Assembly: GCA_043738425.1 (NCBI GenBank)
Contig: JAYUGJ010000141.1
Location: 1-11,866 of the forward strand
DNA: 11,866 bases
Direction of reading: 5' to 3'
Source of the DNA: PBB1 sp043738425
GTDB lineage: Bacteria > Pseudomonadota > Gammaproteobacteria > Burkholderiales > Burkholderiaceae_C
Position 1 is the first letter of the stretch. Every line of letters starts with the position of its first letter. Both the position numbers and the translations under genes were made by a program. The notes beneath the pieces are model-generated. The model saw only the letters and a program-made list of their open reading frames with translations. It had not been told where the DNA came from and ran no database searches. Positions 1-7,296 of the stretch are shown here, piece by piece.

Positions 1-1
1 G

Positions 2-505
2 ATGACGCTGTTCCAGGAGTCCTCCAGCCTGGCATCAGGCACGGCGCCGGGCACGTCGAGTGCCGGGCCGACCACCAACAAGCGCTCGATCGAATCGACG
101 GTGGTGGTCGATGACGGGCAGATCATCGTGCTCGGCGGCCTGATCGAGGACACCATCACGGTTGACAAATCGCAGGTGCCGATCCTCGGCGACATCCCGT
201 ACCTCGGCGCGCTGTTCCGCAGCGAGTCGCGCACCAAGAAGCGCACCAACCAGATGGTGTTCTTGCGCCCGGTCGTGATGCGCGATGCATCGGCGTCGAA
301 CAGCCTGTCGATCGACCGCTACGAGCTGCTGCGCAGCGAGCAAAAGGATGTGCGAATCCCGGACAACCCGCTGCTGCCGCTCAATGGCGTGCCGGTGATG
401 CCGCCGCTGAAGACGGTCGAGGACCCGACGCAGCCGATCTCGCCGCCGTCGACCCGTCCGCCTCCCACCGGTCCGGCATCGGGCGGGCCAGCCGGCACCA
501 ACTGA
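2..505 (+). CDS. gspD: GspD, type II secretion outer-membrane secretin (3' part only)
   Basis: This is the C-terminal 167 residues of a secretin; the gene begins before the window. GspD forms the multimeric outer-membrane channel through which the type II system releases folded proteins from the periplasm. What is visible is the end of the secretin domain: the stretch GGLIED (residues 45-50 of the fragment), then the signature VPILGDIPYLGALF (59-72) and the closing strand with QMVFLRPVV (84-92). After the domain comes a low-complexity Pro/Ser/Gly tail (about 117-167), which lies where many GspD proteins carry a pilotin-binding or variable segment. The in-frame methionine at position 2 is internal, not a start. 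The stop is followed after 18 bases by gspE, so the two are very probably co-transcribed. The secretin assignment is certain. GspD rather than PilQ is chosen because gspE and gspF follow directly. Confidence 0.95.
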   Translation: MTLFQESSSLASGTAPGTSSAGPTTNKRSIESTVVVDDGQIIVLGGLIEDTITVDKSQVPILGDIPYLGALFRSESRTKKRTNQMVFLRPVVMRDASASNSLSIDRYELLRSEQKDVRIPDNPLLPLNGVPVMPPLKTVEDPTQPISPPSTRPPPTGPASGGPAGTN

Positions 506-523
506 CACGAGCCACGCAACACC

Positions 524-1945
524 ATGGCCAGCCGTCATCCCCTGCCCTACACCTACGCACGGGCGCATACCGTGCTGCTCGAGGACGAAGGCGACCGCCT
601 GGTGCTGTGGGCACCCGAAACCGTGTCGCTGTCGGCGCTGGCCGAGGTGCTGCGGCTTTACGACGTCGATGCGCTGGAGCGCGAAGCCGCGGCCACGCTC
701 GCCAACCGCATCGCGGTGGCCTATGCCGGCAGCGAGTCGAGCGCCGCCACAGTGATCGGCGAGGTGGAAAGCGCCGTCGATCTGAGCCGCATGATGCAGG
801 AGCTGCCGGCCATCGAAGACCTGCTCGAAGCCTCCAACGACGCGCCGATCATCCGCATGCTGAACGCCTTGCTGACGCAGGCCGCGAAGGACGGCGCCAG
901 CGACATCCACATCGAACCGTACGAGCGCTCAAGCTCGGTGCGCTTCCGCGTCGACGGCACGCTGCGCGAGGTGGTGCAGCCGAACAAGGCGCTGCACGCC
1001 GCGCTGATATCGCGCCTGAAGATCATGGCCGAGCTCGATATTTCGGAGAAACGGTTGCCGCAAGACGGGCGCATTTCGCTGCGCATTGGCGGCCGCGCGG
1101 TCGATGTGCGGGTCAGCACGCTGCCGTCGTCGCATGGCGAACGTGCGGTGCTGCGGCTGCTCGACAAGGGCGAATCGAAGTTCACACTGGAAGGCCTCGG
1201 CATGAGCGGCGACGTGCTCACCAGCTTCGACCGATTGGTGCAGCAACCGCACGGCATTTTGTTGGTCACCGGGCCGACCGGCTCGGGCAAAACCACCACG
1301 CTGTACGCATCGCTCGGCCGGGTCGACACCGCCACCACCAACGTGCTGACGGTCGAAGACCCGGTGGAATACGAGCTCGGCGGCATCGGCCAAACGCAGG
1401 TCAATCCGAAGATCGATCTGACGTTTGCGAAAGCACTGCGCGCCATCCTGCGCCAAGACCCCGACGTGATCATGATCGGCGAGATACGCGATTTCGAGAC
1501 TGCGCAGATCGCTATTCAGGCCTCCCTCACCGGCCACCTGGTGCTGGCCACGCTGCACACCAACGACGCGCCCAGCGCGGTCACCCGCCTCACGGACATG
1601 GGCGTCGAGCCTTTCTTGCTGAGCTCGAGTTTGCTCGGCGTGCTGGCGCAGCGGCTGGTGCGCAAGCTGTGCGCGGCGTGCAAAAAGGTCGATGAGCGCG
1701 GCCGCTACCACCCGGTGGGTTGCCCCGAGTGCGGCAACAGCGGCTACAAAGGCCGCACCGGCGTGTACGAAATGATGGTGGCCGACGACAAGGTGCGCGG
1801 CTTGATCCACAGCCGCGCCGCCGAATCGCAACTGTTCGTCGCCGCCGAACAAGCCGGCCTGCGCTCGATGCGCGAGGACGGTGAACGCCTGGTCGAAGAA
1901 GGCATTACTTCCCCTGAAGAAGTGATGCGGGTGACAAGAGAATGA
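524..1945 (+). CDS. gspE: GspE, type II secretion assembly ATPase
   Basis: A cytoplasmic hexameric ATPase of the PulE/VirB11 superfamily that powers pseudopilus assembly at the inner membrane, working through GspL and GspF. The 473 residues contain an N-terminal GspE domain (about 1-95), a linker, and the ATPase core. Motifs are SDIHIEP (about 126-132), Walker A GPTGSGKT (250-257), an Asp box around VEDPVEYE, Walker B ending in MIGE (E320) and the His box ATLHTNDA. The C-terminal zinc tetracysteine is present as C383-A-A-C386 and C400-P-E-C403, but only 13 residues separate the two CxxC pairs, less than I recall for classical GspE. The ATG at 524 is the first plausible start after gspD and has no strong Shine-Dalgarno sequence. 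The stop overlaps a downstream ATG (ATGA at 1942-1945). The identity of PulE-type ATPase is certain; GspE rather than PilB follows from its place between gspD and gspF. Confidence 0.97.
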   Translation: MASRHPLPYTYARAHTVLLEDEGDRLVLWAPETVSLSALAEVLRLYDVDALEREAAATLANRIAVAYAGSESSAATVIGEVESAVDLSRMMQELPAIEDLLEASNDAPIIRMLNALLTQAAKDGASDIHIEPYERSSSVRFRVDGTLREVVQPNKALHAALISRLKIMAELDISEKRLPQDGRISLRIGGRAVDVRVSTLPSSHGERAVLRLLDKGESKFTLEGLGMSGDVLTSFDRLVQQPHGILLVTGPTGSGKTTTLYASLGRVDTATTNVLTVEDPVEYELGGIGQTQVNPKIDLTFAKALRAILRQDPDVIMIGEIRDFETAQIAIQASLTGHLVLATLHTNDAPSAVTRLTDMGVEPFLLSSSLLGVLAQRLVRKLCAACKKVDERGRYHPVGCPECGNSGYKGRTGVYEMMVADDKVRGLIHSRAAESQLFVAAEQAGLRSMREDGERLVEEGITSPEEVMRVTRE

Positions 1946-2025
1946 ATCGCCGCATCGTCCACGAAGCCGGGATTCAGGCTGGCTTGATGGGCGCATCGCC
2001 GCGCTGGCTTTTCGCGGTTCGGTAA
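1942..2025 (+). CDS. 27-codon mini-ORF bridging gspE and gspF (possible coupling ORF)
   Basis: An ATG that overlaps the gspE stop codon (ATGA) opens a 27-residue frame beginning MNRRIVHEAG and ending PRWLFAVR. Its TAA stop lies directly against the gspF start (TAAATG), in the same frame as gspF. No convincing Shine-Dalgarno sequence precedes either the mini-ORF or gspF, so a ribosome finishing gspE could restart here and then restart again at gspF. I recognise no homology. The peptide is basic and has no clear hydrophobic segment. It could be a real translational-coupling leader, a degenerate N-terminal extension of gspF, or chance in an 80-base gap. Existence as a reading frame is directly visible; translation is inference. 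Confidence 0.3.
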   Translation: MNRRIVHEAGIQAGLMGASPRWLFAVR

Positions 2026-3240
2026 ATGCCTGCCTACAAATTTGAAGCGCTGACGGCGGCCGGTAAATCGACCACTGGCTTGGTCGAAGCCGACAACCCG
2101 CGCGCTGCACGCGCACAGCTGCGCTTGCAGGCGTTGGTGCCGCTGGACGTGACGCAGGTTGCCGCAGCGGGCACCCACGGACAGGGGCTGCGGTTTACCC
2201 AGCGGGTTTTCTCAACCACCGGTTTGGCGGTGTGGACGCGGCAGCTGGCCGGCTTGGTCGGCAGTGGCTTGCCGCTGGAGCGCGCGCTGACGGCACTCAG
2301 CGATGAAGCCGAAGACCCACGGCAGCGCGAGTTGGTGGCGCATTTGCGCTCCGAGGTGAATGCCGGATCGGCCTTTGCCCGCGCGCTGGGCAGCGCCGAT
2401 CGCGAGTTCGACGAGGTCTACCGCGGCGTGGTCGCAGCGGGCGAGCAAAGCGGCGCGTTGGGGCAGGTGCTGGAACGCCTGGCCGACGACCTGGAAGAAC
2501 GCCAGGCGCTCAAAGCCAAGTTGATCGGAGCGACGCTGTACCCCGCCATCGTGTCGGTGATCGCGGTGGTCATCGTGATTTTTCTGGTCACCTATGTGGT
2601 GCCGCAAGTTGCTTCGGTGTTCACCAGTTCAAAGCGCGCGCTGCCGTGGTTGACCACCGCGATGCTGTCGATCAGCAGCTTTTTGCGCAGCTATGGCTGG
2701 CTGCTGCTGCTGGCCGTCGGGGCCGGTCTGGGCTTGCTGCTGTTGGCGCTGCGCAGCCCGGCGTTTCGTGAGCGCTTTGATGCGGCGTGGCTCAACCTGC
2801 CGTTGATCGGCAAGCTGACGCGCGGCTACAACGCAGCGCGTTTTGCGGGCACGTTGGCGATGCTGGCCAGTGCGGGCGTGCCGATCCTGAAAGCATTGCA
2901 AGCTGCTGCTGAAACACTGTCCAACCGGGCCATGCGCGCCGATGCACTCGATGCGCTGGTGCAGGTACGTGAAGGCGCGCCGCTGGCCTCGGCACTGGCA
3001 GGCAAAAAGCGCTTTCCGGGATTGCTGGCCATGTTTGCCCGGCTCGGCGAACAAACCGGCCAGTTGCCCCAGATGCTCGACCGCGCCGCCAAACAACTGG
3101 CCACCGAAGTGCAGCGCCGCGCCATGCAAATGGCCACCATCCTCGAGCCGCTGTTGATCGTCGCGATGGGCGGCGTGGTGATGCTGATCGTGCTGGCGGT
3201 GTTGCTGCCGATCATTCAGCTCAATACCTGGATCAAGTAG
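2026..3240 (+). CDS. gspF: GspF, type II secretion inner-membrane platform protein
   Basis: A 404-residue polytopic inner-membrane protein of the PulF/PilC family that forms the core of the assembly platform and contacts GspE and GspL. It opens with the typical MPAYKFEALTAAGK motif, which supports the ATG at 2026. Two cytoplasmic GspF (T2SSF) domains follow, at about 65-190 and 268-392. The first contains GLPLERAL and VAAGEQSGALGQVLERLADDLE. The second repeats the pattern with AGVPILKAL and ARLGEQTGQLPQMLDRAA. Membrane segments are at about 170-197, 222-243 and 374-396. Length is normal for the family. No Shine-Dalgarno sequence is evident; the start abuts the stop of the mini-ORF at 1942-2025. 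It is the last gene of the gsp cluster here, so gspC and the pseudopilin genes must lie upstream of the window or elsewhere. Confidence 0.97.
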   Translation: MPAYKFEALTAAGKSTTGLVEADNPRAARAQLRLQALVPLDVTQVAAAGTHGQGLRFTQRVFSTTGLAVWTRQLAGLVGSGLPLERALTALSDEAEDPRQRELVAHLRSEVNAGSAFARALGSADREFDEVYRGVVAAGEQSGALGQVLERLADDLEERQALKAKLIGATLYPAIVSVIAVVIVIFLVTYVVPQVASVFTSSKRALPWLTTAMLSISSFLRSYGWLLLLAVGAGLGLLLLALRSPAFRERFDAAWLNLPLIGKLTRGYNAARFAGTLAMLASAGVPILKALQAAAETLSNRAMRADALDALVQVREGAPLASALAGKKRFPGLLAMFARLGEQTGQLPQMLDRAAKQLATEVQRRAMQMATILEPLLIVAMGGVVMLIVLAVLLPIIQLNTWIK

Positions 3241-3242
3241 TT

Positions 3243-3377
3243 AGCCCCCCAGTCGCTGCGCTCCTGCCCCCAAGGGGCGTCACCCGGCTTCGGGCGGCCG
3301 GGCGCTCGGGTGGCAAGCCCCCCGGTCGCTGCGCTGCCGCCCCTCAGGCCGCGCAGGGGCGGCGGCCCAGGGGCGCG
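3243..3377. repeat. GC-rich intergenic repeat block with two copies of a 29-base unit
   Basis: The gap after gspF holds two near-identical 29-base units at 3243-3271 and 3316-3344. Both start AGCCCCCC and share the core GTCGCTGCGCT; they differ at four positions by my count. Each runs into a hairpin. The first is GCCCC/GGGGC (3266-3270 with 3274-3278). The second is GCCGCCCCT/AGGGGCGGC (3336-3344 with 3355-3363), a perfect 9-base stem. CACCCG (3281-3286) can also pair with CGGGTG (3307-3312). No T-run follows, so this is not a standard intrinsic terminator, although the stems could stabilise the gsp mRNA end or aid termination. Repeats of this look are common between genes in Comamonadaceae, as far as I recall. 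I see no transposase or target-site duplication. Confidence 0.75.
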
Positions 3378-3381
3378 ACCT

Positions 3382-4296
3382 ATGATTGATCGCATGCCGG
3401 TCTCACTCGATGGTCAATTGGTGGTCGCGATTTCTTCGCGGGCTTTGTTTGACTTCGAAGAGGAAAACCAGGTTTTCGAAGCAGCCGACGACCGCGCCTA
3501 CATGCGGCTGCAACTGCAGCGGCTGGAGGTGATGGCCAAGCCAGGGGTCGCGTTTTCGTTGGTGAAAAAGCTCTTGGCGTTCAACCATGCGCCGACACCC
3601 ACGCAGCGGGTCGAGGTGGTGATCTTGTCGCGCAACGATCCGGTCTCGGGCATGCGGGTGTTTCGCTCGGCCAAGCAACATGGGCTGCCGATTCAGCGCG
3701 GCGTGTTCACGCGCGGCGGGCCACCGTGGCGCTATTTGCAACCGTTGAACGCGAACCTGTTTTTGTCGACCAACGAAGCCGATGTGCGCTCAGCGCTGGA
3801 CGCCGGCGTGCCTGCAGCGCGGGTGTATCCGCACTCGGCGCGCGCATCGGCGGCACACCCGAACGAAGTGCGCATTGCGTTCGACGGCGACGCGGTGCTG
3901 TTCTCCGACGAGGCTGAGCAGGTTTTTCAACGGGCCGGGCTGGATGCGTTCCAAGCGCACGAACGCGAGCGCGCTGAAAAGCCGCTGGCGGCCGGCCCGT
4001 TCAAGCCGCTGCTGGAAGCGCTGCAACGGTTGCAACACGCAGCCAGCCCGGTGATGCGCATACGCACGGCGCTGGTCACTGCGCGCAGCGCGCCAGCGCA
4101 TGAACGCGCGATCCGCACGCTGATGGACTGGGATATCGAAATCGATGAAGCGATGTTTCTCGGCGGCCTGCCGAAAGGCGAATTTCTGCGCGAATTCGAA
4201 CCCGATTTTTTCTTCGACGACCAAACCGGGCACATCGAAAACGCGGCACCGCATGTGCCGGCAGGACTGGTCGCATCGGGCGTGTTGAACCGCTGA
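3382..4296 (+). CDS. 5'-nucleotidase (cytosolic, HAD-like NT5C1-type family)
   Basis: Predicted 304-residue soluble enzyme of the 5'-nucleotidase family best known from cytosolic NT5C1 (Pfam 5-nucleotidase, PF06189). It removes the 5'-phosphate of nucleoside monophosphates. The conserved opening LVVAISSRALFDFEEEN (about 13-29), the SRNDP motif (83-87), RGVFTRGG (106-113) and FLSTNE (127-132) match this family. The HAD-type motif is visible as RIAFDGDAVLFSDEAE (164-179), with D168 and D170 as likely nucleophile and acid/base. Later acidic motifs include DFFFDDQTGHIE (275-286). I chose ATG 3382. ATG 3394 (MPVSLDG) is equally possible, because neither has a good ribosome-binding site. The open frame continues to a GTG at 3310, but that part is only translated repeat DNA. 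The gene converges on tyrS with 36 bases between stops; weak GCGC-type stems lie there, without a T-run. Confidence 0.88.
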   Translation: MIDRMPVSLDGQLVVAISSRALFDFEEENQVFEAADDRAYMRLQLQRLEVMAKPGVAFSLVKKLLAFNHAPTPTQRVEVVILSRNDPVSGMRVFRSAKQHGLPIQRGVFTRGGPPWRYLQPLNANLFLSTNEADVRSALDAGVPAARVYPHSARASAAHPNEVRIAFDGDAVLFSDEAEQVFQRAGLDAFQAHERERAEKPLAAGPFKPLLEALQRLQHAASPVMRIRTALVTARSAPAHERAIRTLMDWDIEIDEAMFLGGLPKGEFLREFEPDFFFDDQTGHIENAAPHVPAGLVASGVLNR

Positions 4297-4332
4297 ACTT
4301 TGCGCCCGCGCTGTGGCGCTTAGCTCGGTGAA

Positions 4333-5592
4333 TCAGCTCAAAGTCACCCGCGCGAATTTGCGCTTTCCCACCTGCAACACGTAGGTTCCCGCGACCAACT
4401 TCATGCCGCGGTCGGTCACCACGCAGCCGTCGACCTTGACGCCACCGCCTTCGACCAGGCGCAGGCCTTCGCTGCTGGAGGGTGCCAACAGCGCGTCGCG
4501 CAGCAAGGCACCGATGCCGAGCGGTGCGCCGGCAATCGACAGTTCGGCAATCACATCGGGCACGCCGCCACGCGAACGCAAATTGAAGTCGTGCTCGGCA
4601 GTGGCGGCGGCTGCCGCACCGTGAAAGCGGGCGGTAATTTCCTGGGCCAGCATCACTTTTGCGTCTTTCGGGTTGCGGCCGCCATCGACTTCGGCCCGCA
4701 GCCTCGCGATGTCGGCTTCCGACTGAAAGCTCAGCAGCGTGAAATAGCGCCACATCGCCACGTCACTGATCGAAAGCAGCTTGGCAAACATGTCGTTCGG
4801 CGGTTCGTTGATACCGATGGTGTTGCCTTTGCTCTTCGACATTTTCTCCACTCCGTCGAGCCCTTCCAGCAGCGGCATCGTCAGCACACATTGCGGCTCT
4901 TGGCCGTATTCGCTTTGCAGCGCGCGGCCCACGAGCAGGTTGAACTTCTGGTCGGTGCCACCGAGTTCGAGGTCGCTTTTCAACGCGACCGAGTCGTAGC
5001 CCTGCATCAGCGGGTACAAAAACTCATGCACGCTGATGGGTGTGTTGGCTTTGTAGCGATTGGTGAAATCGTCGCGTTCCATCATCCGCGCCACGGTGTA
5101 GCGCGACGCCAGTTGAATCAAGCCGCGCGCGCCGAGCGGGTCGCACCACTCCGAGTTGTTGCGCACCTCGGTTTTGTCCAGATCGAGCACCAAACCCGCT
5201 TGCTGGCGATAGGTCAGCGCGTTGACCTCGATTTGCTCGCGGGTCAGTGGCGGGCGGGTGGCGTTGCGTCCCGACGGGTCACCAATCATCGAGGTGAAGT
5301 CACCAATCAAGAAAATCACGGTGTGACCCAGGTCTTGCAGCTGCCGCAGCTTGTTGAGGACCACCGTGTGGCCGATATGGATGTCGGGCGCGGTCGGGTC
5401 GAGCCCGAGCTTGATGCGCAACGGCACGCCGGTGGCTTCCGAACGCGCCAACTTGCGCAGCCACTGCGCCTCGGGCAGCAGCTCGTCGCAGCCGCGGCGG
5501 GTGCGGGCCAACGCGTCGCGTGCGCGGTCGGACGGGATGTACTCGACCTCAGTGGGTTGGGGGGGCGAGGCAGCGCGATCAGAAGTCGACAT
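4333..5592 (-). CDS. tyrS: Tyrosyl-tRNA synthetase
   Basis: A cytoplasmic class I aminoacyl-tRNA synthetase that charges tRNA-Tyr using ATP. The 419 residues contain the Rossmann catalytic domain with the HIGH motif (72-75, in DIHIGHTVVLNKL), the SMIGDPSGRN segment (101-110), the substrate-site sequence LELGGTDQKFNLL (208-220) and the KMSKS loop (K250-S254). The C-terminus (about 358-418) is an S4-like RNA-binding domain with RLVEGGGVKVDG. The layout fits the TyrZ-like bacterial subgroup common in beta-proteobacteria; subgroup placement is from memory. ATG 5592 is the only methionine before the catalytic domain. The bases before it are CTCC-rich and show no Shine-Dalgarno sequence, so initiation may be weak or leaderless. 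It is transcribed divergently from the M23 peptidase gene. Confidence 0.97.
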   Translation of the reverse strand: MSTSDRAASPPQPTEVEYIPSDRARDALARTRRGCDELLPEAQWLRKLARSEATGVPLRIKLGLDPTAPDIHIGHTVVLNKLRQLQDLGHTVIFLIGDFTSMIGDPSGRNATRPPLTREQIEVNALTYRQQAGLVLDLDKTEVRNNSEWCDPLGARGLIQLASRYTVARMMERDDFTNRYKANTPISVHEFLYPLMQGYDSVALKSDLELGGTDQKFNLLVGRALQSEYGQEPQCVLTMPLLEGLDGVEKMSKSKGNTIGINEPPNDMFAKLLSISDVAMWRYFTLLSFQSEADIARLRAEVDGGRNPKDAKVMLAQEITARFHGAAAAATAEHDFNLRSRGGVPDVIAELSIAGAPLGIGALLRDALLAPSSSEGLRLVEGGGVKVDGCVVTDRGMKLVAGTYVLQVGKRKFARVTLS

Positions 5593-5828
5593 AAAGGGAG
5601 GTCAGCGGGCTGAAAGTGGTTGAATTGGCATGCGCTGTGTGACAAATCAAGCGAAACCCGTCGGTATACTGCAACCTCCCATTTATTTGAGGGATTGACT
5701 CGGTCGAAATCGGGTCTGATGGGTACCGCAACATGGCCCCGAAGAAGTCTACGGGACAGGCCGTTGCAAAAGTTTCAACCGGGTTGGCCTTGAGCGAACC
5801 CTCCAACCGAGCTTAGGCTCCGAGCATC
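5593..5828. promoter_or_regulatory. Divergent tyrS / M23 intergenic region with candidate promoter
   Basis: This 236-base stretch must hold promoters for both flanking genes. On the plus strand TATACT at 5665-5670 is a good -10 box. The best upstream element is GTGACA at 5639-5644, but the 20-base gap is longer than the usual 17, so the -35 is doubtful. If used, it gives a leader of about 150 bases before the M23 start. That leader contains a small CCTC/GAGG stem around 5675-5695 and an in-frame mini-ORF at 5733-5816. On the minus strand TTGCAG followed after about 18 bases by TTGATT is a weak tyrS promoter candidate. No riboswitch or T-box element is recognisable. Confidence 0.35.
5733..5816 (+). 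CDS. Upstream mini-ORF in the M23 peptidase leader (doubtful)
   Basis: ATG 5733 opens a 27-residue frame beginning MAPKKSTGQAVAKV and ending SEPSNRA with a TAG stop at 5814-5816. It is in the same frame as the M23 gene, whose TTG start is only 12 bases further on. The codons look ordinary for this genome. There is no clear Shine-Dalgarno sequence and no recognised homologue. It could be a regulatory leader ORF, a disrupted N-terminal extension of the peptidase, or chance. Known relatives of the peptidase start close to the TTG, as far as I recall, which speaks against a lost extension. Confidence 0.2.
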   Translation: MAPKKSTGQAVAKVSTGLALSEPSNRA

Positions 5829-7217
5829 TTGAATCCATCCGAATTCATCGACCGTATTGCGATTCAAACGGGTCGGCGCACCGGCGCACTGGTACGGCAG
5901 TATCCAAAACGCGTGTATTCGGCAGTGCTGTTGGCACTGGTCGGCTTCGGTGCTACCGCATTTGGTGTTGCGCCGCTGGCCACTGGTAACCCGATACCTC
6001 AACGTTGGGTGACGGCATCGGTCGCCCCAACCGGGCTGGTCGAGCAGGTCACTTCACTGTCCGCGCTCGAGTTGTCGCTGTTTCGTAATGACGTAACCCG
6101 CCGCGGCGACACTGCAGACAGCTTGCTGCGTCGTTTAAACGTTGCCGACGTTCAAGCCAGCGGTTTTTTGCGCAGCAACCTGATCGCGAAAGAAATTTTC
6201 ACCGGGAAAGTTTCAAAAATGATCCAGGTGCGCACCGACGTATCCGGTGGTATGGAAGAGCTGATAGCGCGCTACCCGGCGATGGCTGCCGAACAACTCA
6301 CGACGCATTTCACCCGCTTGCGGGTAACCAAAGAAAACGGTCAGTTTGTGGCGCGCATTGAAAACGCACCGTTGGTTGCGCAAAGCCGCATGGGCTCTGG
6401 CGTGGTGCGCAATTCGTTTTTTACCGCCACCGATGACGCAGGCGTTCCGGACTCGGTTGCCGCACAGCTGCCAGAAATATTCTCAACAGAAGTGAATTTC
6501 CACCGCCAGCTGCGTCGGGGCGACACCTTCTCCATCTTGTATGAAGTCCTGACCGCGGATGGCGAGCCGCTGACCTGGAACGAATCCGCTGGTCGCGTAC
6601 TGGCAGCAGAATTTGTCAACAAAGGCCAGTCGCACTCGGCGGTCTGGTTTGGCGGCTCCGACGGTAGCTCGGGTGCGTACTTCGACCTGAGTGGACAAAG
6701 CAAACAGCGCTCGTTTTTGGCCAGCCCACTCGAGTTCTCGCGCATCACCTCGGGCTTCGCGATGCGCATGCATCCGATTTTTCAGACCTGGCGTCAGCAC
6801 GCGGGCGTCGACTACGCCGCCCCAATCGGCACACCGGTACGCACGGTCAGTGACGGCGTAGTGGAGTTCGACGGCGTGCAAAGCGGCTACGGCAATGTGG
6901 TAGTCGTCAAACACAGCGGCGAGCGCAGCACGGTGTATGCACACCTGAGCCGCATCGACGTGAAAAAAGGCCAGCAGATAACGCAAGGCATGACCATAGG
7001 CGCGGTCGGAGCCACTGGTTGGGCCACCGGGCCACACCTGCATTTCGAATTCAAAGTTGCCGGCGTTCAGCGTGATCCGATAGAGATCGCCAGCATGACC
7101 GGCACCGGCGGGCTACCAGACGGCCACCGCTCGCAGTTTTCGCAGTTTGCCAAGTCCGTCAAAGTGCAATTGAACCTGGCCGACGCGGTGAATCAGTCAC
7201 GCACCCACTTCGAATGA
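5829..7217 (+). CDS. M23-family zinc metallopeptidase, membrane-anchored (MepM-like)
   Basis: A 462-residue cell-envelope peptidase of the lysostaphin/LytM (M23) family, which cuts peptide cross-links in peptidoglycan. An N-terminal membrane anchor or uncleaved signal lies at about 29-50, after a basic stretch (QYPKR). A long middle part (about 70-290) includes RRGDTFSILYEV (229-240), the region that precedes the catalytic domain in MepM/NlpD-type proteins. The M23 domain spans about 305-420, with zinc ligands H324 and D328 (HAGVDYAAP), H372 (YAHLS) and H403/H405 (GPHLHFEF). All key residues are present, so it should be active. The start is TTG 5829: an in-frame TAG at 5814 rules out longer forms and no ATG follows before the anchor. 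An intrinsic terminator lies 37 bases after the stop. Its position beside anmK fits a role in wall turnover. It is not recognisable as a specific named protein. Confidence 0.92.
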   Translation: MNPSEFIDRIAIQTGRRTGALVRQYPKRVYSAVLLALVGFGATAFGVAPLATGNPIPQRWVTASVAPTGLVEQVTSLSALELSLFRNDVTRRGDTADSLLRRLNVADVQASGFLRSNLIAKEIFTGKVSKMIQVRTDVSGGMEELIARYPAMAAEQLTTHFTRLRVTKENGQFVARIENAPLVAQSRMGSGVVRNSFFTATDDAGVPDSVAAQLPEIFSTEVNFHRQLRRGDTFSILYEVLTADGEPLTWNESAGRVLAAEFVNKGQSHSAVWFGGSDGSSGAYFDLSGQSKQRSFLASPLEFSRITSGFAMRMHPIFQTWRQHAGVDYAAPIGTPVRTVSDGVVEFDGVQSGYGNVVVVKHSGERSTVYAHLSRIDVKKGQQITQGMTIGAVGATGWATGPHLHFEFKVAGVQRDPIEIASMTGTGGLPDGHRSQFSQFAKSVKVQLNLADAVNQSRTHFE

Positions 7218-7253
7218 TTTGAGGCGATGGATCGGCGACTCGATCGTCAGCCG

Positions 7254-7280
7254 GGCCCGCTCTAGCGGGCCTTTTTATTT
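7254..7280 (+). terminator. Intrinsic terminator after the M23 peptidase gene
   Basis: A perfect 7-base stem GGCCCGC/GCGGGCC with a TCTA loop is followed at once by TTTTTATTTT. This is a textbook Rho-independent terminator for plus-strand transcription. It sits between the M23 stop (7217) and the anmK start (7297), so anmK either has its own promoter or depends on read-through. The ATG lies only 17 bases beyond the T-run, which leaves little space for a separate anmK promoter. Confidence 0.92.
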
Positions 7281-7296
7281 TCAAACTCTTGAACGC

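Noticed and set aside
929..2116. Long reverse-strand open frame over gspE and the start of gspF
   Set aside because: It lies wholly opposite a clear ATPase gene, its product is rich in Arg, Gln, His and Ala as expected of antisense in high-GC DNA, and it shows no family motif.
3310..3381. N-terminal extension of the 5'-nucleotidase from GTG 3310
   Set aside because: The extra 24 residues are translated repeat and hairpin DNA (Pro/Arg/Gly-rich) and are not part of the family's conserved start.
4297..4332. GCGC-type stems between the 5'-nucleotidase and tyrS stops
   Set aside because: The stems are short, compete with each other and lack a T-run on either strand, so a terminator call is not supported.
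4591..5613. Plus-strand open frame of 340 codons opposite tyrS
   Set aside because: TyrS on the other strand carries all synthetase motifs; the plus-strand product is low-complexity and His/Arg/Gln-rich.
7219..7296. N-terminal extension of AnmK from 7219
   Set aside because: It would run through the intrinsic terminator, and AnmK proteins begin a few residues before the GLMSGTS motif.
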